Source: CAYQJS01 sp964417895
Lineage (GTDB): Bacteria > Chloroflexota > UBA6077 > SHYK01
Reading direction: 5' to 3'
DNA: 64,000 nt
Assembly: GCA_964417895.1 (NCBI GenBank)
Contig: CAYQJS010000002.1
Location: 62,001-126,000 of the forward strand
Within the stretch, counting starts at the first letter, position 1. Every line of letters starts with the position of its first letter. A model generated the notes under the pieces. That model saw nothing but the letters and a program-made list of their open reading frames with translations, did no database searches and was not told the DNA's origin. The position numbers were made by a program, and so were the translations under genes. Of this stretch, positions 33,503-41,223 are shown one piece after another.

Positions 33503-34195
33503 GTGGTCGAAGACGAACCCAATCTTGCGGACACCATTGCGTACAACCTGAAGCGGGAGGGCCACACCACTGCCATAGTGGGTGATGGCTACGCTGCCGT
33601 GCAGGCGGCGCGCGAGCAGGCCCCGGACGTTGTGATCCTGGACATCATGCTGCCGGGTATCGACGGCCTCGAGGTCTGTCGGCGCGTGCGCCGTACCAGC
33701 TCTGTCCCTATCCTCATGCTCACGGCACGCGCGGATGAGATGGACCGCGTCGTCGGGCTCCAGGTGGGCGCGGACGACTATCTCTCGAAGCCCTTCAGCA
33801 TGCGCGAGCTGTTGGCTCGCGTGCGAGCATTGCTCCGCCGCCGCGATATGCTCCGTGAGGAGATCGCCGCGCAACAGCCCACGAGCGACCACGTCAACGT
33901 TCTCGATGCCGACGACCTCGTCCTCGATCCCGGAGCGCATCGCGTCACCCTCCATGGCCACGCCATAGCGCTCACCCCGAAGGAGTTCGCGCTCCTCGAG
34001 CTCTTGCTCCGGCATCAGGGCCAGGTCCTGCGGCCGACGCGGTTGCTCGAGACGGTCTGGGGCTACGTGGACACGGACACGCGGACCGTTGCCGTCCACA
34101 TTCGCAGCCTTCGTTCCAAGATTGAGGACGATCCGTCCAATCCGCGGCGCATCGAAACCGTTCGCGGTGTGGGCTACCGGTACGCATCGAGTTGA
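33503..34195 (+). CDS. OmpR/PhoB-family response regulator (orphan)
   Basis: 230 residues. Receiver domain with the acidic pair in VEDE, phosphoacceptor Asp in VVILDIMLPGIDG, Thr in MLTARAD and Lys in DDYLSKPFS; C-terminal winged helix with TPKEFALLELLLRHQGQVL and VHIRSLRSKIEDDP. GTG 33503 starts inside the first beta strand. The frame is open upstream, and CTG 33488 would give the canonical SSVLVVEDE, so the start may be a rare CTG. No histidine kinase is adjacent. It is followed by the bicupin-Rieske operon, which it may control (inference). Confidence 0.88.
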   Translation: MVEDEPNLADTIAYNLKREGHTTAIVGDGYAAVQAAREQAPDVVILDIMLPGIDGLEVCRRVRRTSSVPILMLTARADEMDRVVGLQVGADDYLSKPFSMRELLARVRALLRRRDMLREEIAAQQPTSDHVNVLDADDLVLDPGAHRVTLHGHAIALTPKEFALLELLLRHQGQVLRPTRLLETVWGYVDTDTRTVAVHIRSLRSKIEDDPSNPRRIETVRGVGYRYASS

Positions 34196-34255
34196 CGTTC
34201 GCGCCGTCTCCCCCGTTTAATCTGAGGACTTGAGGGCTGACTGGAGGCCGCGGGC

Positions 34256-35335
34256 ATGCAGGGCGCTGAGACGACCGCTCGGAGGCGAACGGTGGAGAGC
34301 CCATACGAGCTCTGGCAGCGTGGCGAAGGGGTCCCGATCAATACCGGGTCGTACGTCGCGGATCTCTACACCCTGGACGTACGGCCCTGGGCGCGCACGG
34401 GCCAGAAGGGCGCGTTCGTCAACCTGGCCGACCAACAGGAAGACGACGCGTTTGTGCTGGAGATCGCGCCGGGCGGTAAGACCGAGGTGTTGCACCATCT
34501 GTTCGAGGCCACCCTCTACGTGCTAGAGGGTCGTGGCGCAACGACCGTGTGGCAGGAGGGCTCCGCCAAGCAGACCGTCGAATGGCAGCGGGGCAGCCTG
34601 TTCTCACCTCCGCTCAACTGCTACTACCAACATTTCAACCTGGATGGACGCCAGTCGGCGCGCATGTTCGCGGTAACCAACGCTCCGATGGTTATAAACA
34701 TCGTCCGGAGCCCGGACTTTGTGTTCAACGACCGCTATGTTTTCGCCGACCGCTACGGAGGCCAGGAGGATTACTTCACCGACCCCGGCAAGCGGATTCG
34801 CGAGCGCGAGTGGAAGACGAACTTCGTGCCCGACGTCCGCGCGTTCACGCTCGTGGACAACCCGCGGCGGGGCGTAGGCAACGCTCGCATGGGGTTCCTG
34901 CTCTCAGACAACCAGATGGCGGCCCACATGAGCCAGTTTCCGCCGGGGACGTATAAGCAGGCCCACTGGCACGGGGTCGGCGCCCACGTCATCATCCTGA
35001 GCGGCCAGGGGTACTCGTTGCTGTGGTTCGAGGGCGAGGAGCGTCGAAAAGTGGACTGGAAAGACGGCAGCGTCCTCTCCCCGAGGCTGCGCGAATACCA
35101 CCAGCATTTCAATACCGGCCCGGCGCCCGCCCGCTACTTGGCCATGCGCCTCGGTGATCTCGATACCCGGCGCGGTGAGTGGGGTGGCCCGGAGCCGGAC
35201 TCGGATGACGTCGGCTCGTTCTACGCCGGGATTCCGTACGCCCAGGAGGACCCGGCCATCTACGATCTCTACGTTCAGGAGTGCGCGAAGAACGGGGCGG
35301 CCGTGATGATGCCCCGGGCGATTCAGGCAGGTTAA
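34256..35335 (+). CDS. Bicupin protein
   Basis: 359 residues, paralogue of the protein at 13.5-14.6 kb. First barrel TEVLHHLFEATLYVLEGRGA, second barrel YKQAHWHGVGAHVIILSGQG. Mononuclear metal binding by the histidines is likely (EVLHHLFE; HWHGVGAH). The fold is shared with gentisate-type dioxygenases, but the substrate is unknown. GGAGG lies 10 bp before the ATG. Its stop is 14 bp from the Rieske oxygenase gene, with GGAGGAGAGG between, so they are co-expressed and may act on the same compound. Confidence 0.8.
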   Translation: MQGAETTARRRTVESPYELWQRGEGVPINTGSYVADLYTLDVRPWARTGQKGAFVNLADQQEDDAFVLEIAPGGKTEVLHHLFEATLYVLEGRGATTVWQEGSAKQTVEWQRGSLFSPPLNCYYQHFNLDGRQSARMFAVTNAPMVINIVRSPDFVFNDRYVFADRYGGQEDYFTDPGKRIREREWKTNFVPDVRAFTLVDNPRRGVGNARMGFLLSDNQMAAHMSQFPPGTYKQAHWHGVGAHVIILSGQGYSLLWFEGEERRKVDWKDGSVLSPRLREYHQHFNTGPAPARYLAMRLGDLDTRRGEWGGPEPDSDDVGSFYAGIPYAQEDPAIYDLYVQECAKNGAAVMMPRAIQAG

Positions 35336-35349
35336 GGAGGAGAGGACCG

Positions 35350-36552
35350 ATGCTCACCGCCGAAGAAAACGAGCTGCTGACCCACATTGGCCCGGGAACG
35401 CCGGCCGGCGAGTTGATGAGGCGCTACTGGCTGCCGTTCGCGGTCTCGAACGAGCTCACGGACGCAAGCCCCACGAAGTTCGTCCGCCTTCTGGGCGAGG
35501 ACCTCGTCCTCTTTAAGGACAAGAGCGGGAATGTCGGGCTGCTCGGGGACCATTGCGTCCACCGCAGCGCTTCGCTGCTGTACGGGCGTGTGGAAGAACG
35601 CGGCATCGCCTGCGCGTATCACGGCTGGCTCTACGATACGAAGGGCTACTGCCTCGAGACGCCCGCCGAGCCGGCGGACAGTCGGTTCCATTTGACCGTC
35701 AGGATCAAGGCCTACCCCGTTCAAGAGTTCATCGGACTGTACTGGGCCTACTTGGGCCCCGAGCCGGTGCCCGTGATCCCCAGGTACGACATATGGGTGC
35801 GCGAGGACGGCCGCCGCCGCCTCTACGTGCAGCCGACGCTCGACTGCAACTGGCTGCAGCCCATGGAGAACTCGGTCGACCCCGCGCACTCGCGGGTGCT
35901 CCACGCAGACGCTGGCGTCCGCTCGGGCCGGCGGCCGCCCGTCGCCAATACAACGCGTGGAACGACCGACGACGTTGCGTATTTCGAATTCTCCGAGCTG
36001 CCCATCGGGATCATGAAGAGGCGTGTGTCAAGGAACGGGCACGTCGACGAGCACCCGCTGGTGTTCCCCAACATCCTCCGCCACGGCAATGACACCCAAA
36101 TCCGGGTGCCCATCGATGACACACACACCTGGGTCGTCTTCGTCAACTTCGAGCCGACCCCGGACGGCAGCCGCATCGAGCAGGACTACGAACTGCCCGT
36201 CGACTACCTTGGGCCATACAAGGAGCCGGCGGGCGGGATGCACCCGTTCGTGCACTTCACGATGGAGGACGTGCAATACCAGGACCACATGGCCTGGGAG
36301 ACGCAGGGGCCCATCGCCAATCGCAGCGTCGAGCGGCTGGCGACCTCCGATCGCGGCATCGTGATGCTCCGGGATATGCTGCGTCGAGAGATCGAGAAGG
36401 TGCAGCGCGGCGAGGATCCCATGGGCGTTGTGCGCGATCCCGACCACGCCATGATCGACACGAACCACACCGTGCAGATGCGCGAATGGGCTATGTGGGC
36501 TCGAGGGCGCAGTCGGGGCGAGAGGGCTGGGGCAGCTACGGCATCTGGTTGA
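35350..36552 (+). CDS. Rieske 2Fe-2S ring-hydroxylating oxygenase, alpha subunit (1)
   Basis: About 400 residues. Rieske cluster ligands CVH and CAYH in GDHCVHRSAS and GIACAYHGWLYD; mononuclear iron motif in ENSVDPAHSRVLHAD. It resembles the phthalate 4,5-dioxygenase/phenoxybenzoate type of single-component terminal oxygenase. It inserts oxygen into, or demethylates, an aromatic or related substrate, using electrons from a reductase not found in this window. ATG 35350 has a strong GGAGGAGAGG upstream. A paralogue lies at 51.7 kb. Confidence 0.9.
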   Translation: MLTAEENELLTHIGPGTPAGELMRRYWLPFAVSNELTDASPTKFVRLLGEDLVLFKDKSGNVGLLGDHCVHRSASLLYGRVEERGIACAYHGWLYDTKGYCLETPAEPADSRFHLTVRIKAYPVQEFIGLYWAYLGPEPVPVIPRYDIWVREDGRRRLYVQPTLDCNWLQPMENSVDPAHSRVLHADAGVRSGRRPPVANTTRGTTDDVAYFEFSELPIGIMKRRVSRNGHVDEHPLVFPNILRHGNDTQIRVPIDDTHTWVVFVNFEPTPDGSRIEQDYELPVDYLGPYKEPAGGMHPFVHFTMEDVQYQDHMAWETQGPIANRSVERLATSDRGIVMLRDMLRREIEKVQRGEDPMGVVRDPDHAMIDTNHTVQMREWAMWARGRSRGERAGAATASG

Positions 36553-36556
36553 AGCG

Positions 36557-36597
36557 TCCGGGCGTTTGAGCGCAACCCATGACTCGCCCCCGCCGAG
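36557..36597. repeat. Dispersed about 40-bp repeat (second copy)
   Basis: TCCGGGCGTTTGAGCGCAAC and the following bases match 8766-8805 with few differences. Here it lies 5 bp after the Rieske gene stop and just before the nadA stop on the other strand. Confidence 0.6.
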
Positions 36598-36617
36598 CTG
36601 TACTACTCGCCCGAGCG

Positions 36618-37628
36618 CTACTCGAAAGAAGGAACCCGCGCCGGGACGGCCAGCATCCGCTCGATGGCGACGCGCGCGCGGCGGGCAATGTCAGGCTCGA
36701 CGTCGATCTCGGGTTGGAGATCACGCAGCGCGTCGCGGAGCTTGAGCGGCGTGATCATCTTCATGTACCGGCACACTGCGCCGGGGTCAGCCGCCTCGAA
36801 TCGCTTCGCTGGTATCTCCTTCCGCAGACGGTGGAGGATGCCTGTCTCCGTCGCCACCAGAAACTCCTCGCTCGGGGAGCTGCGCGCGTGCGTGAGCATC
36901 TTCTCGGTCGAGAGGACGAACGCGCCCGCCCTGTCGATGGCGCCCGATGAGTGAGCCCAGACCAGCTGTGCCGTGCAGCCGCACTCCGGATGAATGAGCA
37001 GCTCGGCAGAAGGGTGGGCGGAGCGCCGGGCCTGGATCTCGTCGGGCCGAATGCCCGCGTGCACGTGGCACTCACCGGGCCAGACGTGCATCCTCCGGCC
37101 CGTGGCGCGCTCGATGTGGGCCCCCAGGAACATGTCGGGCAGAAACAGGATCTCGCGCTCGTCCGGGATGGCGCGGACCACGTCCTCCGCGTTTCCGGAG
37201 GTTACGCAGTAATCGCTCTCCGCCTTTACCGCCGCGGTCGTGTTGACGTAGGACACGACCACAGCTCCCGGGTGCTCGGCCTTCCATGCTATGAGCTCGT
37301 CCACTGAGATCGAGTCTGCGAGCGAGCAGCCGGCGCCCGCGTCGGGGATCAGGACGGTGCGGTCGGGGCAGAGGACCTTCGCTGTCTCGGCCATGAAGTA
37401 GACGCCGCACATGACAATGACCGGCGCCTCGGTGCGGGCGGCGGCCTGGGCGAGCCCGAGCGAGTCGCCGACGAAGTCGGCTACATCCTGGATAGCGGGA
37501 ACCTGGTAGTTGTGTGCGAGGATGACGGCTTCGCGTTCGGTGCGGAGCGCTCGGATCTCGTCGAGGAGGTCGGGCGGTGCCTCGTGCTCCTCGCGCAGGG
37601 CGGCGATGCTGTCATAGAGCTGGATCAC
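36618..37628 (-). CDS. nadA: Quinolinate synthase
   Basis: About 336 residues. The three [4Fe-4S] cysteines lie in VMCGVYFMAETAK, ESDYCVTSGN and HPECGC; AHNYQVPAIQDVADFVGDSL and VVSYVNTTAAVKA are hallmark motifs. It condenses iminoaspartate with dihydroxyacetone phosphate to quinolinate, the entry to de novo NAD. GTG 37628 has GGGAG 5 bp upstream, part of a TTGGGAGCA repeat; a TTG at 37640 is also in frame. nadB and nadC are not in the window. It lies downstream of, and codirectional with, the NrtR-type regulator. Confidence 0.95.
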   Translation of the reverse strand: MIQLYDSIAALREEHEAPPDLLDEIRALRTEREAVILAHNYQVPAIQDVADFVGDSLGLAQAAARTEAPVIVMCGVYFMAETAKVLCPDRTVLIPDAGAGCSLADSISVDELIAWKAEHPGAVVVSYVNTTAAVKAESDYCVTSGNAEDVVRAIPDEREILFLPDMFLGAHIERATGRRMHVWPGECHVHAGIRPDEIQARRSAHPSAELLIHPECGCTAQLVWAHSSGAIDRAGAFVLSTEKMLTHARSSPSEEFLVATETGILHRLRKEIPAKRFEAADPGAVCRYMKMITPLKLRDALRDLQPEIDVEPDIARRARVAIERMLAVPARVPSFE

Positions 37629-37857
37629 TTTTGCTCCCAACGATCAGAATTCGGCGACGCAGCAAGCCCCCTCTCCCTCTGGGAGAGGGTTGGGGTGAGG
37701 GCGAAGACCCTTCCGGCGTGTATTGCTATCACCAGGCTGCCAGGTGCTCGACGTGTCAAGGATCCGGATCCTTTCTGCTCCCAACGAGCAGAATTCGGGC
37801 AAACCCCTCTCTGTGAGGGTTGGGGTGTGGGCGAATAGCGACCGAGTTGCGCAGGCA
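37625..37857. repeat. Repeat pair between nadA and nrtR
   Basis: TGCTCCCAACGAKCAGAATTC plus the CCTCTCC...GGTTGGGGTG palindromic unit occurs twice (about 37632-37702 and 37768-37838). The first copy supplies the nadA Shine-Dalgarno sequence. Confidence 0.6.
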
Positions 37858-38607
37858 TCACCATGGCAGCTCCCGCGCCCACGTGCCGGTGAGCGGCCCA
37901 CGGAAGCGGAAGAGATCGCCGGGGCGGCCGCGGCCCTTCGCCTCGGCTCGCTCGCCGACGGGCACCAGCGCGCCGCGCTCGATGAGGCGGCGGAACAGCT
38001 TCCGCACGTTGGAGGTGCTCAGGTGCATCACGCCCGGGTCGCGGATGGCCGCGTAGGCTGCGCGCAGCTCGGACATCGTGAAGATCGGCGGCAGGAGCTG
38101 AAACAGCACCCAGGCGTAGCGGACCTTGCCCCGAACACGGTTGATAGCCTCGCGCAGGATGGCGGCGTGGTCGAAGGCCAGGTCGTCCCACGGGATGGCG
38201 CCGACGGGATGCCATTCAGCGGGCGCTCTGTGGTGCACGGCGTGAAAGACGAGGTCGTCGCCGCGAACGAGGGCGATATGGGCCACCGACGCGACGCGGG
38301 CTCGCGTGTCCCGCGTGGGGTTGCCAAACGTGGCGAGCTGCTCCAGGTACCAGTCCCGCGCGTCGAGCCCCGCCTTCTCGAGGAGCGCGCGCCGCGCGGC
38401 CGCGTCGAAAGTCTCGCTGGAATCCACCAGCACGCCCGGCAGCGCGTGCCGGCTGACGCTCCCCGGTCGCTCGTCACGAGCGAGATCGGAGCGCGGCACC
38501 AGCAGCACCTGCCAGGCCTCGCCGACCGGGGCCGGCCGGACCGTGAACACGACGACGTCGACAGCCAGCAACGCGGTGGGGGTAAGGGGCGGCGCACCCA
38601 ACTCCAT
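37858..38607 (-). CDS. nrtR: NrtR-type NAD regulator (Nudix-like domain plus winged helix)
   Basis: 249 residues. The N-terminal part is a Nudix-like fold (LLAVDVVVFTVRPAPVGEAW, LPGVLVDSSETFDAAARRAL LEKAGL) whose REUXEE box is degenerate, as in NrtR sensors that bind ADP-ribose without hydrolysis. The C-terminal part is a winged helix (FTMSELRAAYAAIRDPGVMH, NVRKLFRRLIERGALVPVG). NrtR proteins repress NAD-biosynthesis genes. ATG 38607 lies only 7 bp after a TATAAT, so the mRNA may be leaderless. A 13-bp palindrome covers the promoter. Upstream of nadA and probably its co-transcribed regulator. Confidence 0.85.
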   Translation of the reverse strand: MELGAPPLTPTALLAVDVVVFTVRPAPVGEAWQVLLVPRSDLARDERPGSVSRHALPGVLVDSSETFDAAARRALLEKAGLDARDWYLEQLATFGNPTRDTRARVASVAHIALVRGDDLVFHAVHHRAPAEWHPVGAIPWDDLAFDHAAILREAINRVRGKVRYAWVLFQLLPPIFTMSELRAAYAAIRDPGVMHLSTSNVRKLFRRLIERGALVPVGERAEAKGRGRPGDLFRFRGPLTGTWARELPW

Positions 38608-38612
38608 AGCGC

Positions 38613-38643
38613 CTATTATAGCTCCGACGGAGCACAAATAATG
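38613..38643 (-). promoter_or_regulatory. nrtR promoter with palindromic operator
   Basis: On the minus strand the palindrome GCTCCGTCGGAGC (38633-38621) runs directly into TATAAT (38620-38615), followed by 7 bp and ATG 38607. The palindrome matches the GCTCT-CGC-AGAGC site at pncB in length, spacing and half-site GCTCY. The layout predicts autorepression and leaderless initiation; both are inferences. Confidence 0.5.
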
Positions 38644-38886
38644 CGGGCCCCATCCAATCTAGCCGTCGCGTTGCTAGCGCCTCGCCGCCTTGACGGTTGA
38701 CATGCTGGCGACTAGCATCCCGGTGCGCGTTGTACTTGCGCCGCTGACGATCGGGCGGGCCGCCATCACCGCGACCTCTCTGGTGAGGTCGACGCTGGCT
38801 CGTTCGTCGAGGAGGAGCCTGAATGTGACCTCAGCCTATCGACGACGTTCCCTCGTGAAAATGCCATACCGCGGCCGGAGAGACGC

Positions 38887-39960
38887 ATGACCAGGCGGCT
38901 GGTGATCTGTTGCGACGGGACGTGGAACATCCCGGACCGGAAAGACCGCGGGAAGGTATCTCCAAGCAACGTCGCTAAGATGGCTCTGGCCGTCGCTCCC
39001 CATGACAGCGACGGGACCGAGCAACTGGTCTTCTATGACAAAGGCGTCGGCACCGAGATCTTTGACCGGCTGCGGGGTGGTGCGTTTGGTTGGGGCTTGT
39101 CCAGGAACATCCAGGACGCGTATCGCTTCATTGTCGACGCGTACGAGACGGATGATGAGATCTTCTTGTTCGGTTTCAGCCGCGGCGCCTATACCGTCCG
39201 CAGTACGGCTGGCCTCATCAGGAACAGCGGGCTCCTGAAGCGCGAGCACGCAGACAAGCTGGCCGAGGCATACAGTCTGTACCGAAAAAGAGACGACGCA
39301 TCGCATCCCACGGCAGTCGAAGCGCAGCTCTTTAGAAAAGCGTTCGCGCGCGAAGTGCGCATCACCTTCATCGGCGTGTGGGACACGGTTGGTGCACTTG
39401 GGATTCCGGTCGGCATCCCCTGGCTGCCGGATAGTTGGCTCCATTTCCTGAACCAGCGCTGGGAATTTCACGATGTGAAGCTCAGCAGCTTTGTGGATAA
39501 CGCGTACCAGGCGGTCGCCATCGATGAAAAGCGTCCACAGTTCATGCCCACGCTCTGGGAGCAGCAGCCCCACGCGGAGCACCAGATGATGGAGCAAACC
39601 TGGTTCGCGGGCGTGCATTCGAACGTCGGCGGCGGGTATCAAGATGCCGGCCTCTCCGACATCACGTTCTTGTGGATGAAAGACAAAGCGGAAGCCCTCG
39701 GACTTGCCTTTGATCGGGAGTACATCGAGCGCAGCGTTGCGCCCAATGCTCTCGGCGAGCTGCGAGACTCGAAGACCGGGTTCTACAAGCGGTTTCCCGA
39801 CTCCGTCCGCCCGATAGGTCTTGGACCCAACGCGAACGAGGCGGTCCATCGCAGTGCTGTGGACCGCCTGGAGCGGGCCCGCAGCCCCTCCTACAGGCCA
39901 CCGAATGTCGCGACCTACCTACAACGGGATGGCAAGGTGACACCGCCTGACGCGGTCTGA
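38887..39960 (+). CDS. DUF2235 alpha/beta hydrolase
   Basis: 357 residues. RRLVICCDGTWN at the N-terminus, the nucleophile elbow FGFSRGAYTVR (GxSxG), FIGVWDTVGALG with the Asp, and WFAGVHSNVGGGY with the His make a complete DUF2235 catalytic set. Some family members are type VI secretion phospholipase effectors (Tle1), but this one stands alone with no VgrG, PAAR or immunity gene, so a housekeeping lipase role is as likely. GGAGAG lies 4 bp before the ATG. No signal peptide. Confidence 0.88.
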   Translation: MTRRLVICCDGTWNIPDRKDRGKVSPSNVAKMALAVAPHDSDGTEQLVFYDKGVGTEIFDRLRGGAFGWGLSRNIQDAYRFIVDAYETDDEIFLFGFSRGAYTVRSTAGLIRNSGLLKREHADKLAEAYSLYRKRDDASHPTAVEAQLFRKAFAREVRITFIGVWDTVGALGIPVGIPWLPDSWLHFLNQRWEFHDVKLSSFVDNAYQAVAIDEKRPQFMPTLWEQQPHAEHQMMEQTWFAGVHSNVGGGYQDAGLSDITFLWMKDKAEALGLAFDREYIERSVAPNALGELRDSKTGFYKRFPDSVRPIGLGPNANEAVHRSAVDRLERARSPSYRPPNVATYLQRDGKVTPPDAV

Positions 39961-39978
39961 GAAGCAGCGGCAACTGGG

Positions 39979-40043
39979 CCCACTAAACCCGCCCACTAAA
40001 CCCGCCCACTAAACCCGCCCACTAAACCCGCCCACTAAACCCG
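39979..40043. repeat. Five exact 13-bp tandem repeats at an amidohydrolase stop codon
   Basis: CCCACTAAACCCG repeats five times without a mismatch. Read on the minus strand, the first unit contains the last codons and TAG stop (40037-40035) of the amidohydrolase gene, so the gene end itself has been amplified. Confidence 0.85.
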
Positions 40044-41147
40044 ATAGAAGCGCCGCCCGTTATCTACCAGCAGCTTCTGCTTCGCGCCCTCCTCGATGTC
40101 CATTCGGGCCTCGAGCTTGGCTACTGACTCCCACTCCCGATCGCCGTGGGGGATGTCAGACGCGTAGATGAAGTGGTCGGCGCCCATTAGCTCGATGGCC
40201 TGGGGCAGGAGCCGGTCGTCCACCTCGAAGCCGACGTACACGTTCCCGCCGCGGGCGTAGTCCAGCGGTCGCCGGTGCGCTCGGTAGGGCCACCGGCCGC
40301 GCCCGACGCCCACCTCGTAGTAGTGCTCCATGCGGTCCAGCAAGAACGGCACCCACTGGCAGCCAGCCTCGAAGAAGGCCACCCGTAGCGGCGGGAAGCG
40401 GTCGAGGACGCCGCCCGCCACGATGTGCAGGAATCCGGTGAACAGGGTCATGGTGAACGGGAGCACCAGCGAGTCGTAAACATTGTCGTACAGGCTCGTC
40501 AGCGCGGGTGAGGACCAGCCGACGTGCACCGCGAGGGCCATGTCGAGCTCGCAGAGGGCCGCATAGAACGGGTCCAAGGCTACGTCGTCCAGCGTGCGGT
40601 CGCCCACGGTCCCCAGGATCATGCAGCCCACAGCGCCCTCTGCGCGGGCGCGCCGCACTTCCGCTGTGGCCTTCCGAACGTCCGCCAGGTCGACAATGCA
40701 CACCCAGCGCAGCCGATCCGGCCGCTGGTCGCACACGTCCTTGATCCACCGGTTGTAGGAGCGGCACAGGGCGCCGCCATACGCGACGTCGTCGGTGAGC
40801 GGGTACGCGAGGAAGAGCGTCGGGTAGATGACTTGCTCCGCGATGCCGTCGGCGTCCATCTGCCGCAGCCGCGCGTTGACGTCGGCCAACGTAATGCTGC
40901 CCAGCTCGTCGCGCTTCGTGGCCGAGAAGGCGCTCGGCACCTCGCCGACGGCGGCCGGCGTAGCGAAGTGGTGAGCGCCCCGCCCGACTCGGCGCGGGAA
41001 CAGCCGCTGGTCGATGGCCCACACGGGTCCCTGGCCATCGAGCACAACTACCTGAGGCCGTCGGTCTCGGTACGCGGGATCGAGATAATCGTCAGCGAAC
41101 GTCGCCGGCGACTCCTCGACGTGGGCATCGGCGTCGAAGGCTTTCAT
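40035..41147 (-). CDS. Amidohydrolase family (ACMSD-like) metalloenzyme
   Basis: 370 residues of the amidohydrolase-2 group. FDADAHVEESP stands where HxH metal ligands usually are (DxDxHxxE type), LAVHVGWSSP holds a metal-ligand His, and ADHFIYASDIPHGD contains the conserved catalytic Asp. Relatives decarboxylate or hydrolyse aromatic acids such as 2-amino-3-carboxymuconate semialdehyde, fitting the oxygenase-rich setting. GGAGGTGCTGCC precedes ATG 41147. The stop codon lies in a 13-bp tandem array. Confidence 0.88.
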   Translation of the reverse strand: MKAFDADAHVEESPATFADDYLDPAYRDRRPQVVVLDGQGPVWAIDQRLFPRRVGRGAHHFATPAAVGEVPSAFSATKRDELGSITLADVNARLRQMDADGIAEQVIYPTLFLAYPLTDDVAYGGALCRSYNRWIKDVCDQRPDRLRWVCIVDLADVRKATAEVRRARAEGAVGCMILGTVGDRTLDDVALDPFYAALCELDMALAVHVGWSSPALTSLYDNVYDSLVLPFTMTLFTGFLHIVAGGVLDRFPPLRVAFFEAGCQWVPFLLDRMEHYYEVGVGRGRWPYRAHRRPLDYARGGNVYVGFEVDDRLLPQAIELMGADHFIYASDIPHGDREWESVAKLEARMDIEEGAKQKLLVDNGRRFYRV

Positions 41148-41223
41148 GGCAGCACCTCCGATGGCATCGGCAGAACCTGTCGACGGGCGAAGTGCGAAGA
41201 CTGGGGCTACTCACCACCCCGTT

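Noticed and set aside
38887..39960. Type VI secretion effector module
   Set aside because: The DUF2235 protein stands alone, with no VgrG, PAAR, chaperone or immunity gene, so the effector label is unsupported.
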